From Nocardioides guangzhouensis (GTDB lineage: Bacteria > Actinomycetota > Actinomycetes > Propionibacteriales > Nocardioidaceae): a stretch of 64,000 nt of DNA. How positions within the stretch are numbered: the first letter of the stretch is position 1; every line of letters starts with the position of its first letter. Shown here piece by piece: positions 42,935 through 53,011 of this stretch. Location of the stretch: the NCBI RefSeq assembly GCF_004519545.1, contig NZ_SDKM01000008.1:62001-126000 (forward strand), in the 5' to 3' direction. The translations under genes and the position numbers were made by a program. Under the pieces are notes generated by a model. That model saw only the letters and a program-made list of their open reading frames with translations, did not search any database and had not been told where the DNA came from.

Positions 42935-44365
42935 TCACTCCTCGAGGTCGCCCACGCGGTGCCACGGTGCGCTGAAGAAGCCCTCCGACTCGGCCTGGAC
43001 CTCCGGGTTGCTGTCCACGATGTCGCGAAACGCGATCGAGCCGTCGGGGGCGATCTCGAGCGTGGCCGCTGTGTTGCCGCCGTCGCCCCAGTACAGGGTG
43101 AACCGGCCGTCGTCGAACGAGTACGTCCCGGTGCCCCGCGGGTTGCTCAGGAAGTGGTCAGCGCGCTGGTCGTAGGTCCACACCCCGCCGTCGAGGGTCC
43201 ACGTGTAGGTGCCGACGTTCTCGAGGATCCTCTCCTCCTCGGTCACGCCGGCCGCCCTCATCGCGTGCCGGGTCACTCGAGTCGTGTAGACCCCGTCCAG
43301 GCGGTGGATCGCCTCGTCGCGCGGACCCGAGGTCTCCGTGGCGGCCGTCGGGCACCGCGGCACGACCTCCGGGTCGGGGTGCGAACGCGCATAGCCCTCG
43401 ATCGCGTCGATCAGCCTCCTCGTCTGGTCGTCCTCCCGCAGCCGGGCAGTCACGCCCGTGCCGGCCAGCTCGAGCTGCTCCAGCTGTGTCGGCGAAGCGG
43501 TGACGATGCGTCCACCGCGGTCACAGAAGTCGGCCGCGGCCTCGGCCTCGGTCGGCAGCTCCTCGAAGAGCCAGTCGCGGGTGTTCGCAGCGGCGTCGCG
43601 CAGCAGCTCCCACTGGTCCCCGCGCAACCGCTCGCGGACCTCGGCATCGACGACCAGCGTCTCGGTCTTGGGGAACAGCACCACGTTGCCGGTCGCGATC
43701 CCCGTGGTTCCGATGTCGTACCCGGTCTCCATGCCGCGCTGCTTCGCCGGGCTCGGGTTGTCGTCCACGACCCGGGCACCGAGCGCCTCGAGCAGCTTCC
43801 ACGTGGTCGCCGACCGCGGTGCCCGGATCACCTGGCCGCGGTAGTCCTCGGGACCGAGCAGCGGCGCCTCGAACCCCACGGGGTGGCGCAGGCCTTCCGG
43901 ATAGAGGTCGAGCCCGACCACACCCGCCTCGGGCAGGCCGGCGAGCAGCTCCTCGCGGAGGTCGCTGTCGAGCACCTGCTCGAGCACGTCGGTGCTGGTG
44001 ACCAGGAACGGCGTGTCCAGCGCGCGCAGGCTGGTGACCCCCAGCTCGTCCCACGCCCGTCCGGGCACCAGCCCGAGGTCCCACGTCCCGTCGGCCACCC
44101 CGCGGGCTGTCGTCTGGTCCCACCCGTGGGCACCGTCCGAGGCCACGTCCCACACCGGCTCGATGCGGATGCTGCCGCCGGACAGCCGGGCGACCTCGTC
44201 GACGAAGTGCTGGACGTGGGGTCCGTTCGAGTCCGAGGGCTTGTCCGGTGTGGCCAGCGTGAGCACCAGACCCGGCCCGTCGACCGGCGGCGCGCACCCC
44301 GGGGCCAGCGTCAGGGCCGACACCGTGGTGGCGCCGGCCAGCAGCCTCGACAGGCGGACCCGCAT
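42935..44365 (-). CDS. DctP-type solute-binding lipoprotein with extra C-terminal domain, paralogue
   Basis: A 476-aa paralogue of the 41370 gene with the same plan. The lipobox APGC again places Cys at 24. The DctP fold has HVQHFVDEVARLSGGSIRIEPVWD (split HVQHFVDEVARL, SGGSIRIEPVWD), LGLVPGRAWDELGVTSLRAL and LLGPEDYRGQVIRAPRS. The C-terminal domain repeats the neighbour's pattern (GVYTTRVTRHAMRAAGVTEE, RGTGTYSFDDGRFTLYW, APWHRVGDL). The two genes are an old tandem duplication. TACCGT lies 7 bases before the ATG. It is divergent from the histidine kinase (108 bp), so it may report ligand to that system (inference). Confidence 0.85.
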   Translation of the reverse strand: MRVRLSRLLAGATTVSALTLAPGCAPPVDGPGLVLTLATPDKPSDSNGPHVQHFVDEVARLSGGSIRIEPVWDVASDGAHGWDQTTARGVADGTWDLGLVPGRAWDELGVTSLRALDTPFLVTSTDVLEQVLDSDLREELLAGLPEAGVVGLDLYPEGLRHPVGFEAPLLGPEDYRGQVIRAPRSATTWKLLEALGARVVDDNPSPAKQRGMETGYDIGTTGIATGNVVLFPKTETLVVDAEVRERLRGDQWELLRDAAANTRDWLFEELPTEAEAAADFCDRGGRIVTASPTQLEQLELAGTGVTARLREDDQTRRLIDAIEGYARSHPDPEVVPRCPTAATETSGPRDEAIHRLDGVYTTRVTRHAMRAAGVTEEERILENVGTYTWTLDGGVWTYDQRADHFLSNPRGTGTYSFDDGRFTLYWGDGGNTAATLEIAPDGSIAFRDIVDSNPEVQAESEGFFSAPWHRVGDLEE

Positions 44366-44473
44366 ACCAGCGACGGTAGACCGCCGCTGTCGCCGCCGTC
44401 CCCGGAAATCGCCCGGTCCCGGGGTGGGGAGTTTCCCGAGGCGCAGGCGGCCGGTGAGCGGCATCATGACTGC

Positions 44474-46243
44474 ATGTACGTGCGCGGTCCACGGGACGCC
44501 GGCGGGGTGGCGCTGGCGCTCGTCGTCCTCGCGGGCGACGTGGCCGGAGCCGTCCTCCTGGCGCAGGCGCTGCCGTACCTGAGCCCCGTGGACGTCGTCC
44601 TCGCCCCGACGGTCGGCGGGCTGCACGCGGCCGCGGCCGCGCTGGTCGGGCTGGGTGTCGTCCGGGGTCACGGCTTCGCTGCGCTGGTCGCGGTCGCCAC
44701 CGGCCTCGGCGCACCGGCGCTGGCGCTCGGCCTGGCCCAGACGTCGTACGCATGGGTGGCCGTGGGCTCCCTGCAGTCCTGGGTGGCCCCCGGCGTCCTC
44801 GGGCTGGCCCTGCTGACCGTGCGGGGCGGGGCGAGGGACCGGTTCGGGCGGTCGGCACTCGCGGTCGTCTCGGGGCTCGCCCTGTGCTGGACCGCGATCC
44901 GGGTGACGACCTACGACCCGGCCGCCTGGGAGTGGTGCCGATGCGTGGAGAACCCGCTCGCGGTGGGCGGTTCCGCGGCCTCGTACCCGCGCGTCGAGAC
45001 CTGGCTCACCGTGGCGGCGGTGGCCGCTGCCGTGGTCACGGTCACCGCCACCGGCGTCGCCCTCGTACGCCGTCCCGGCCGGACCGGTCCGGCCGAGCTC
45101 GCCGTCGCGGCGGGGGTGGCGACGTGGGCAGCTGCCGCGATCGTCGCCGGCACGTGGTCCCTGGTCGCGGTCGGGGGCCCGGATCCGTGGCTGGGGCACC
45201 TCGGCACCGCCGCCCTGCTGCTCGTCCTGGGCGCCTTCCTGGTGCGCGCCGCACACCTGCGGCCCAGCCGCGCCCACGTGGCCGACCTCCTGCTGGCCGC
45301 ACGGGAGGAGAACGACCCGGACCGGTTGCGCGAGCTGGTGGCCCGTGCGGTGGGCCAACCGGACGCCGTCGTGCTCTGGTGGAGCGCGGAGGCCGGTGCG
45401 TACCGCGACCACCACGGGGAGACCGCCACCCCGGACGAGGTGGCCGGACTTCCTCAGGCGACGCGGCTCGTCGTCGACTCCGGTGACCGGCCCATCGCCG
45501 TCGTGCTCGGCACGGAACCCCTCCCCGACGACCCCTCCGTCGTGGAGCCGGTGGCCGAGGCGCTGCGGCTGGCCACGGAGAACAAACGGCTGGCCGAGGA
45601 GCTGCGGGCCACGCTCGCGGAGGTCCGGGAGTCCCGGGCCAGGATCGTCGTGGCGTCGGACGAGGCCCGCAAGCGGATCGAACGGGACCTCCACGACGGG
45701 GCCCAGCAGCTGCTCATCTCCACCGGCGTCAAGCTCAACCTGGCGAGCACGCGCGCCGCCGGCGACCCCGAGCTCGCCCGGACGCTGGCCCAGGCGTCCG
45801 ACGAGCTGGGCCGTGCTCTCACCGAGCTGCGACAGCTCGCCGGCGGGATCACGCCCACGGCGCTCGTGCACGGGGACCTGGGGGACGCGCTGGAGGAGCT
45901 CGCGATGCGCTGCCCGGTGCCGACCGAGGTCCGCGTGGCGGGAGACGACCAGGTCGAGGCCGACGCTGCCGCGACGGCGTACTTCGTGGTCGCGGAGTGC
46001 CTCAGCAACGTGGCCAAGCACTCCGGCGCGACGGGGGCGACGGTCCTGGTGGAGCGAGGGAGCCCGCTGCGCGTGAGGGTCACCGACGACGGTGACGGCG
46101 GCGCCGACCCGACCCGTGGCAGCGGGCTCCGTGGCCTGGCGGACCGGGTCGAGGCCCGGGGCGGGGCGCTCGAGGTGACCTCCTCGGGCGCCGGCACCAC
46201 GGTGACCGCGACCCTGCCCGGGCAACCGGGGGAGCCGGCATGA
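44474..46243 (+). CDS. Sensor histidine kinase, NarL-partner (HisKA_3) type
   Basis: A 589-aa membrane kinase. Roughly 8 hydrophobic helices lie in residues 8-265 with short loops, so there is no large extracellular sensor domain. A GAF-like region follows (about 285-375). The HisKA_3 box is RKRIERDLHDGAQQLLISTG near 400, with the phosphorylated His. The HATPase has VVAECLSNVAKHSGA (N box), VTDDGDGG and GSGLRGLADRVEARGG (G box). It probably autophosphorylates and passes the phosphate to the coupled regulator, overlapping at ATGA. The start is less certain; ATG at 44474 fits the end of the divergent promoter region. Confidence 0.9.
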   Translation: MYVRGPRDAGGVALALVVLAGDVAGAVLLAQALPYLSPVDVVLAPTVGGLHAAAAALVGLGVVRGHGFAALVAVATGLGAPALALGLAQTSYAWVAVGSLQSWVAPGVLGLALLTVRGGARDRFGRSALAVVSGLALCWTAIRVTTYDPAAWEWCRCVENPLAVGGSAASYPRVETWLTVAAVAAAVVTVTATGVALVRRPGRTGPAELAVAAGVATWAAAAIVAGTWSLVAVGGPDPWLGHLGTAALLLVLGAFLVRAAHLRPSRAHVADLLLAAREENDPDRLRELVARAVGQPDAVVLWWSAEAGAYRDHHGETATPDEVAGLPQATRLVVDSGDRPIAVVLGTEPLPDDPSVVEPVAEALRLATENKRLAEELRATLAEVRESRARIVVASDEARKRIERDLHDGAQQLLISTGVKLNLASTRAAGDPELARTLAQASDELGRALTELRQLAGGITPTALVHGDLGDALEELAMRCPVPTEVRVAGDDQVEADAAATAYFVVAECLSNVAKHSGATGATVLVERGSPLRVRVTDDGDGGADPTRGSGLRGLADRVEARGGALEVTSSGAGTTVTATLPGQPGEPA

Positions 46244-46905
46244 CCGGGCACCCGCGGGTCCTGGTGGTCGACGACGCGGTGCTGCTGCGTGAAGGGGTGC
46301 GCCAGCTCCTGCTGGCCGGCGGGTGCGAGGTGCTCTCCGTGGTCGGGGACGTCGACGGGCTGCACGCCTACCTCGCCGAGCACCCGGACGACGTCGACGC
46401 GCTGGTGCTCGACATCCGGATGCCCCCGACCCACACCGACGAGGGCATCCGTGCCCTGGAGTCGCTGCGCGAGCAGGGGTCGGACCTCGGCGTCCTCCTG
46501 CTCAGCATGTACGCCAGCCCGCTGCTGGCGCTGCGCGCGCTGTCCGCGGGGGGCGCCACCGGCTACCTGCTCAAGGACCGGGTCAAGGACGGCGCGACCC
46601 TGGTCGAGGCCGTGCACACCGTGGCCCGCGGTGGGGTGGTGGTGGACCCCGAGGTCGTCGCGATGATGGTCAGGGCGACGCGTCAGCGGCGCATGGTCGA
46701 CCAGCTCACGCCGCGCGAGCAGGAGGTCCTGCAGCTGATGGCCGAGGGGCGGTCGAACCTCGGGATCGCGACCGGCCTCCACCTCAGCGTGAAGACCGTG
46801 GACACCCACGTCGAGCACATCCTCGACAAGCTGGGCCTCGAGCCCTCGCCCGGCGAGCACCGCCGCGTGCTGGCGGTGCTGGAGCTGCTCCGCTCGCGCG
46901 GGTAG
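46240..46905 (+). CDS. LuxR/NarL-type response regulator
   Basis: A 221-aa response regulator. The receiver has acidic D11-D12 (VLVVDDAVLL), phospho-acceptor D58 (LVLDIRMPP) and the Lys in GYLLKDR. The C-terminal LuxR helix-turn-helix begins LTPREQEVLQLMAEGRSN near 155 and continues with GLHLSVKTVDTHVEHILDKL, split GLHLSVKTVDT and HVEHILDKL. ATG overlaps the kinase stop (ATGA). The pair could control the divergent DctP genes; no binding site was found that would prove it. Confidence 0.93.
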   Translation: MTGHPRVLVVDDAVLLREGVRQLLLAGGCEVLSVVGDVDGLHAYLAEHPDDVDALVLDIRMPPTHTDEGIRALESLREQGSDLGVLLLSMYASPLLALRALSAGGATGYLLKDRVKDGATLVEAVHTVARGGVVVDPEVVAMMVRATRQRRMVDQLTPREQEVLQLMAEGRSNLGIATGLHLSVKTVDTHVEHILDKLGLEPSPGEHRRVLAVLELLRSRG

Positions 46906-46916
46906 GTCCGCCTGGC

Positions 46917-49379
<2,463 letters not shown>

Positions 49380-49425
49380 GCGGACACCTTACGGGCCGCC
49401 GGGAATCAATCCCTCGACGTGAGGG

Positions 49426-49436
49426 TTGCAAGGGTG
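49426..49436 (+). promoter_or_regulatory. TTGCAAGGGTG element upstream of conserved gene
   Basis: TTGCAAGGGTG lies 33 bases before the ATG at 49469. The same 11-mer lies in the minus strand before the IscA-like gene (51953-51963). TTGCAA could be a shared -35 element. No similar -10 is conserved. Confidence 0.35.
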
Positions 49437-49468
49437 TAATCATGTAACGGTCTTTGAAGGAGAAGCTC

Positions 49469-50065
49469 ATGAACACCCGAGACACCACCCCCCGCCGCGG
49501 ACGCGGCGGACGCCGCGGACCGCACCGCGGCTTCGGACCCGAGTTCGGGCGCCGCGGCGGCTGGCAGGCCGCCGACCTGCCCCCGGCCGACGACGCCGCC
49601 GACTGGTTCGCCGGCCGGCTGCCGGACGCCTGGTTCAGCGACGTCGACGTGACCGTCGACCGCGAGGAGGTCCTCGTGATCGGCACCCTCGCCGGCGAGG
49701 ACGGGGGAGAGGGCGCCGCCGCGGAGGGCCGGATCAGCCGGTTTCGCGCGGACACCAAGGAGGAGCGGATCGAGATCGCCGAGGAGGCGCAGGCCCGCTA
49801 CGGCCGCACCGTCTCCTGGGGGGCCCGGATCGGCGACACCACCGCCCTGTTCACCCACGTCGCCGCGCCGGTGATGACCCGGCTGCGGCAGCCCGAGCGC
49901 CAGGTGCTCGACACCCTCGTCGACGCCGGCGTGGCCCGCTCCCGATCCGACGCGCTCGCGTGGTCGGTGCGGCTGGTCGGCCAGCACGCCGACGAGTGGC
50001 TCGCGCAGCTGCGCGAGGCCATGGCCGAGGTCGACAAGCTGCGGCAGGACGGCCCCGGCGTCTGA
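49469..50065 (+). CDS. Conserved actinobacterial protein of unknown function
   Basis: A 198-aa soluble protein. Residues 1-35 are a Gly/Arg-rich basic tail. The conserved core starts at about 43 (ADWFAGRLPDAWFSDVDVTVDREEVLVIG, split ADWFAGRLPDAWF, SDVDVTVDREEVLVIG), followed by RISRFRADTKEERIEIAEEA and the C-terminal VLDTLVDAGVARSRSDALAW near 155. The last part resembles a ribbon-helix-helix, with the basic tail likely to touch nucleic acid (inference). AAGGAG lies 6 bases before the ATG. The upstream region holds the TTGCAAGGGTG element. Confidence 0.72.
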   Translation: MNTRDTTPRRGRGGRRGPHRGFGPEFGRRGGWQAADLPPADDAADWFAGRLPDAWFSDVDVTVDREEVLVIGTLAGEDGGEGAAAEGRISRFRADTKEERIEIAEEAQARYGRTVSWGARIGDTTALFTHVAAPVMTRLRQPERQVLDTLVDAGVARSRSDALAWSVRLVGQHADEWLAQLREAMAEVDKLRQDGPGV

Positions 50066-50188
50066 GCGGTTCCCGTCTGTCAGCCTCGACCCGGCAGGCT
50101 TGACGCCGCGTTGAGGTTGCCTTGACACACGGGCGGAGGCGGCGCTCCTACGGTGGAGCGTCGTCTCCTCCCGCGAACGGAGCCCCCC

Positions 50189-51565
50189 GTGGCCGCCCCT
50201 CTGTGGAGCGGACGGCGCCGGTGGATCGGTGGGGGTGGCACCACCCGACGTCGGATCGCTCCTGCCCTGTGGAAGGCGCTCGTGCTGAGCGCCGTCGTCG
50301 TGCCCCTGGTCGTGCTGGCCACGGTGCCCGAGGACTCCCGGTCCGACCCCTGGTACGTCGCGTCGATGGCCACCGCCCTGGCCGCCGCGTCGTTGCTGGT
50401 GGCGACGTTCGTGCTGCCGAGCCGGGTCCGCGCGCTCACGTCGTACCTCGGCGTCGAGCGGCTGCTGCGCAACCACCGGGCGCTGGCCCTCGCCGCGTCC
50501 GCGCTGGTGCTCGTGCACGTGGTCCTCGCGCTCGCCCACGCGGACGGCGGTCCGGCGGTCCTCGACCTGCGCGAGGCGCCCCCGCGGGTCTGGGCGGGCA
50601 GCACCGCCACGGTGGCCCTGGCGCTGATGGTGCTGCTCGCGGTCACCCGGCGGCGGCGCCGTCCGCGCTACGAGGGCTGGCGGCTCGCGCACGTCGTGCT
50701 CGCCAACGTCGTGGTCCTCGGCGCCGCCCTGCACGTCTGGTGGCTCGCCGACCTGACCCGCTACCGGGCCGGCCGGCTCTGGTTCGCCGTGCTGGCGGCG
50801 GTGCTGGTGCTGGTCACCGTGCACCGGTGGGTGTGGCGTCCGCTCCGGGCCCGCCGCAACGCCTACGTCGTCGACGAGGTCCGCGCGGAGTCACCCACGG
50901 CGGTGACGGTCGTGCTGCACGCCGACGGGCACCGGGGCCTGCGCTTCCGGCCGGGGCAGTTCGCGTGGCTCAAGATCGGGTCCTCGCCCTTCGTGTTCGA
51001 GGAGCACCCGTTCACGATCGCCTCGCCGGCGACGGAGCCGTGGCGCAAGGAGTTCACGGTCAAGGCGCTCGGCGACTTCAGCGAGATCCTGGCCGGGCTG
51101 CGGCCCGGCCGGCAGGTCCACCTCGACGGACCGCACGGCGCCTTCACCACCGAGGGGCTGCGGTCGTCGGGGTTCGTCTTCCTGGCCGGGGGAGTCGGCA
51201 TCACCCCGATGCTGAGCATGCTGCGCACGATGGCGGACCGCGGCGACCCGCGCCCCGTGGTCCTCGTCGTCGCGGGCCGGACGGCCGACGACCTGCTGCA
51301 CCGGGTCGGGTACGACGACCTCGCGGCCCGGCTCGACGTGCGCCTCGTCGAGGTTCTGGAGAGCCCGCCGAAGGAGTGGGAAGGTGCGGTGGGGTGGCTC
51401 TCGCAGGACGTCCTCGACGCGGCCCTGCCCGGGCGCCGGGGTCGCCGGAACCTCGACTACTTCATCTGCGGGCCGGGTCCGATGGTCGCCGCGGCGACCC
51501 GGATCCTCTGCGACTGGGGGATCCGGCCCACCCGGATCCACACGGAGCTGTTCGACGTCGTGTGA
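50189..51565 (+). CDS. Ferric-reductase-like flavoprotein with heme-type membrane domain
   Basis: A 458-aa membrane oxidoreductase. About six hydrophobic helices in residues 30-225 include HRALALAASALVLVHVVLAL and RLAHVVLANVVVLGAALHVWW, in which paired His residues fit heme ligands. The FAD fold has FRPGQFAWLKIG and EEHPFTIASPA. The NAD(P) fold has FLAGGVGITPMLSMLR and YFICGPGPM. It would pass electrons from NAD(P)H across the membrane, perhaps to ferric iron or another acceptor. The GTG at 50189 is preferred over 50153 because ACGGAG lies 6 bases upstream. TTGACA (50122-50127) is a candidate -35, but the best -10 (TACGGT, 50149) is 21 bases away. Confidence 0.83.
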   Translation: MAAPLWSGRRRWIGGGGTTRRRIAPALWKALVLSAVVVPLVVLATVPEDSRSDPWYVASMATALAAASLLVATFVLPSRVRALTSYLGVERLLRNHRALALAASALVLVHVVLALAHADGGPAVLDLREAPPRVWAGSTATVALALMVLLAVTRRRRRPRYEGWRLAHVVLANVVVLGAALHVWWLADLTRYRAGRLWFAVLAAVLVLVTVHRWVWRPLRARRNAYVVDEVRAESPTAVTVVLHADGHRGLRFRPGQFAWLKIGSSPFVFEEHPFTIASPATEPWRKEFTVKALGDFSEILAGLRPGRQVHLDGPHGAFTTEGLRSSGFVFLAGGVGITPMLSMLRTMADRGDPRPVVLVVAGRTADDLLHRVGYDDLAARLDVRLVEVLESPPKEWEGAVGWLSQDVLDAALPGRRGRRNLDYFICGPGPMVAAATRILCDWGIRPTRIHTELFDVV

Positions 51566-51579
51566 GCCCCGGGACGCAC

Positions 51580-51614
51580 GAAGGGCGGCCGGGATCGCTC
51601 CCGGCCGCCCCTTC
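51580..51614. terminator. Bidirectional hairpin terminator
   Basis: A 12-bp perfect stem (GGGCGGCCGGGA with TCCCGGCCGCCC) closes on a TCGC loop and extends by three more pairs after a one-base bulge. It lies between two convergent genes, 15 bases after the flavoprotein stop and 20 bases after the IscA-like stop. Confidence 0.85.
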
Positions 51615-51633
51615 GGCGTCTGCGCCCGTGGCC

Positions 51634-51918
51634 TCAGACCTGCTGGCCCAGCGCGAACTGCACGTTCCCGCTCGGGTCGAGCTGCGCGTCGAGGACCTTG
51701 TCGCCAAGCTGCTGCGCGGACAGGTCGTCGAGGTAGACGGTGGCACCGTCCTGCTCCACCGTCGCGTCGCCGGGCTGTGGGCCCTCGGCTGCGCTGATCG
51801 CGAACGCCGGCTCCGGCGTGTCGTCGGTGGTGATCCTCAGGCCCGCGTCAGGAGCCTCGCTGGTCTGGGCGGTGATGTCGCGGACGATCGTGCTGGCGTT
51901 CTCCGTGAGGGTGAGCAC
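51634..51918 (-). CDS. IscA/HesB-like small protein without cysteines
   Basis: A 94-aa protein with the layout of HesB/IscA-type Fe-S proteins annotated in actinobacteria: LTLTENASTIVRDITAQTS at the start, LRITTDDTPEPAFAISAAEGP in the middle (split LRITTDDTPEP, AFAISAAEGP), VYLDDLSAQQLGDKVLDAQL later. It has no Cys at all, so it cannot hold an iron-sulfur cluster the classical way; it may be a structural relative. The GTG at 51918 has AAGGAAGAG directly upstream. The TTGCAAGGGTG element lies 35 bases upstream, as in the 49469 gene. The gene ends at a strong terminator. Confidence 0.72.
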   Translation of the reverse strand: MLTLTENASTIVRDITAQTSEAPDAGLRITTDDTPEPAFAISAAEGPQPGDATVEQDGATVYLDDLSAQQLGDKVLDAQLDPSGNVQFALGQQV

Positions 51919-51952
51919 GCGCTCTTCCTTTCGGTGACGTACAGGACGCCTC

Positions 51953-51963
51953 CACCCTTGCAA
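51953..51963 (-). promoter_or_regulatory. TTGCAAGGGTG element upstream of IscA-like gene
   Basis: On the minus strand TTGCAAGGGTG is followed 11 bases later by TACGTC (16 bases after TTGCAA), a possible -35/-10 pair. The 11-mer is identical to that at 49426. Confidence 0.35.
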
Positions 51964-52050
51964 GCCACGTCGCGAGACTCAAACGGCGGGCGTGTCGCGC
52001 GGGTCACGTCCGCCGCCCGGCACGCCGGCGCCGCGTGGCAGGCTGCAGCC

Positions 52051-52470
52051 ATGAGCGAGACGCTGCGGTTCATCGACATGGAGAAGATCGGCGAGGGCCG
52101 GTACAAGGCGGTCAACCGGCGCGGGGGAGTGCTCCCGGTGGGCAGCGGGGACGATCCCGACTTCTCCCCGGTGGAGCTGCTGCTGGCTGCGATCGCGGGC
52201 TGCGTGTCGATCGACGTGGACCTGATCACCGGCAAGCGCGCGAGCGCCGACCCGTTCGTGGTCCGGTGCGAGGGCGACAAGGTGCGCGACGAGCGCGGCA
52301 ACCACCTGACCAACCTCAAGGTCACCCTCGATCTCACCTTCCCGGACGGGGACGCGGGCGACGCCGCCCGTGCGGTGCTGCCCCGGACCATGGAGCAGGT
52401 GCGCGACCGCCTGTGCACGGTCAGCCGCACGGTGGCCATCGGCGAGTACGTCGAGGTCGAGTCCCGCTGA
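52051..52470 (+). CDS. OsmC/Ohr family protein
   Basis: A 139-aa OsmC-type protein. The first reactive Cys lies in LLLAAIAGCVSIDVD near 51 and the second in MEQVRDRLCTVSRTVA near 120. These are the paired cysteines that reduce organic hydroperoxides in OsmC/Ohr proteins. FSPVELLLAAIAGC is the conserved helix. It is probably a cytoplasmic peroxidase or stress protein. The ATG at 52051 follows CAGGCT by 7 bases. It ends 120 bases before the YciI gene; the ECF42 promoter lies in that gap. Confidence 0.88.
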   Translation: MSETLRFIDMEKIGEGRYKAVNRRGGVLPVGSGDDPDFSPVELLLAAIAGCVSIDVDLITGKRASADPFVVRCEGDKVRDERGNHLTNLKVTLDLTFPDGDAGDAARAVLPRTMEQVRDRLCTVSRTVAIGEYVEVESR

Positions 52471-52506
52471 GCCCCGGGGCCCGTGCGGGAAGTCGCCCCC
52501 ACCCGA

Positions 52507-52533
52507 TGTCGAGAACCGTCCCGCGGCTCCGTC
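52507..52533 (+). promoter_or_regulatory. ECF42-type promoter of the YciI-sigma module
   Basis: TGTCGA (52507-52512) and CGTC (52530-52533), 17 bases apart, match the bipartite promoter reported for ECF42 sigma factors. It precedes yciI by 58 bases, so the sigma factor probably activates its own operon. A second TGTCGA stands at 52541 without a partner. Confidence 0.7.
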
Positions 52534-52590
52534 CCAGGGGTGTCGACGTCCACCGGGGCGTCGGGAAGACACCGAGAACAGGAGAAGACG

Positions 52591-53004
52591 ATGGCGAAGT
52601 ACCTGCTGCTGAAGCACTACCGGGGCGGCCCCGACCGGATGCCCAACTGCCGGACGCCGATGGACCAGTGGACGCCGGAGGAGGTCTCGGCGCACATCGC
52701 GTTCATGCAGCACGTCGCCGACGTCCTGCGTGAGCGCGGCGAGTTCGTCGACGCCCAGGCGCTCTCGCCCGAGGGCACCTTCGTCCGGTACGACGCGGAG
52801 GGGCGGCCGCCGGTCACCGACGGCCCGTTCGCGGAGACCAAGGACCTCATCGCCGGCTGGATGATGATCGACGTGGACTCCGTCGAGCGCGCTCACGAGG
52901 CGGCCGCGTTCCTGTCGTCCGCGCCCGGCCCCGACGGCGAGCCGATCCAGGAGTGGATCGAGGTGCGGCCGTTCCTCGAGCACGTCCCGTCCACCACCGA
53001 CTGA
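52591..53004 (+). CDS. YciI-like DGPF domain protein
   Basis: A 137-aa DGPF/YCII protein. The start YLLLKHYRGG and the middle PVTDGPFAETKDLIAGWMMID near 78-100 (split PVTDGPFAETK, DLIAGWMMID) carry the signature Asp-Gly-Pro-Phe. These proteins are the usual upstream partner of ECF42 sigma factors, though their function is unknown. GGAG lies 6 bases before the ATG. The stop is 7 bases before the sigma factor GTG. The family has a ferredoxin-like fold and may dimerise; no catalytic role is shown. Confidence 0.92.
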   Translation: MAKYLLLKHYRGGPDRMPNCRTPMDQWTPEEVSAHIAFMQHVADVLRERGEFVDAQALSPEGTFVRYDAEGRPPVTDGPFAETKDLIAGWMMIDVDSVERAHEAAAFLSSAPGPDGEPIQEWIEVRPFLEHVPSTTD

Positions 53005-53011
53005 CGCCGGC

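Noticed and set aside
41370..44365. Complete TRAP transporter
   Set aside because: No DctQ or DctM membrane genes exist next to the binding proteins or within this window.
42926..44473. Upstream extension of the histidine kinase reading frame through the DctP gene
   Set aside because: It is an in-frame open shadow of the opposite-strand gene; the first credible start is the ATG at 44474.
50122..50154. Consensus promoter TTGACA/TACGGT before the flavoprotein gene
   Set aside because: The spacer is 21 bases, too long for a standard promoter; kept only as a remark.
52541..52546. Second TGTCGA as another ECF42 promoter
   Set aside because: No CGTC-like -10 at the right distance follows it.
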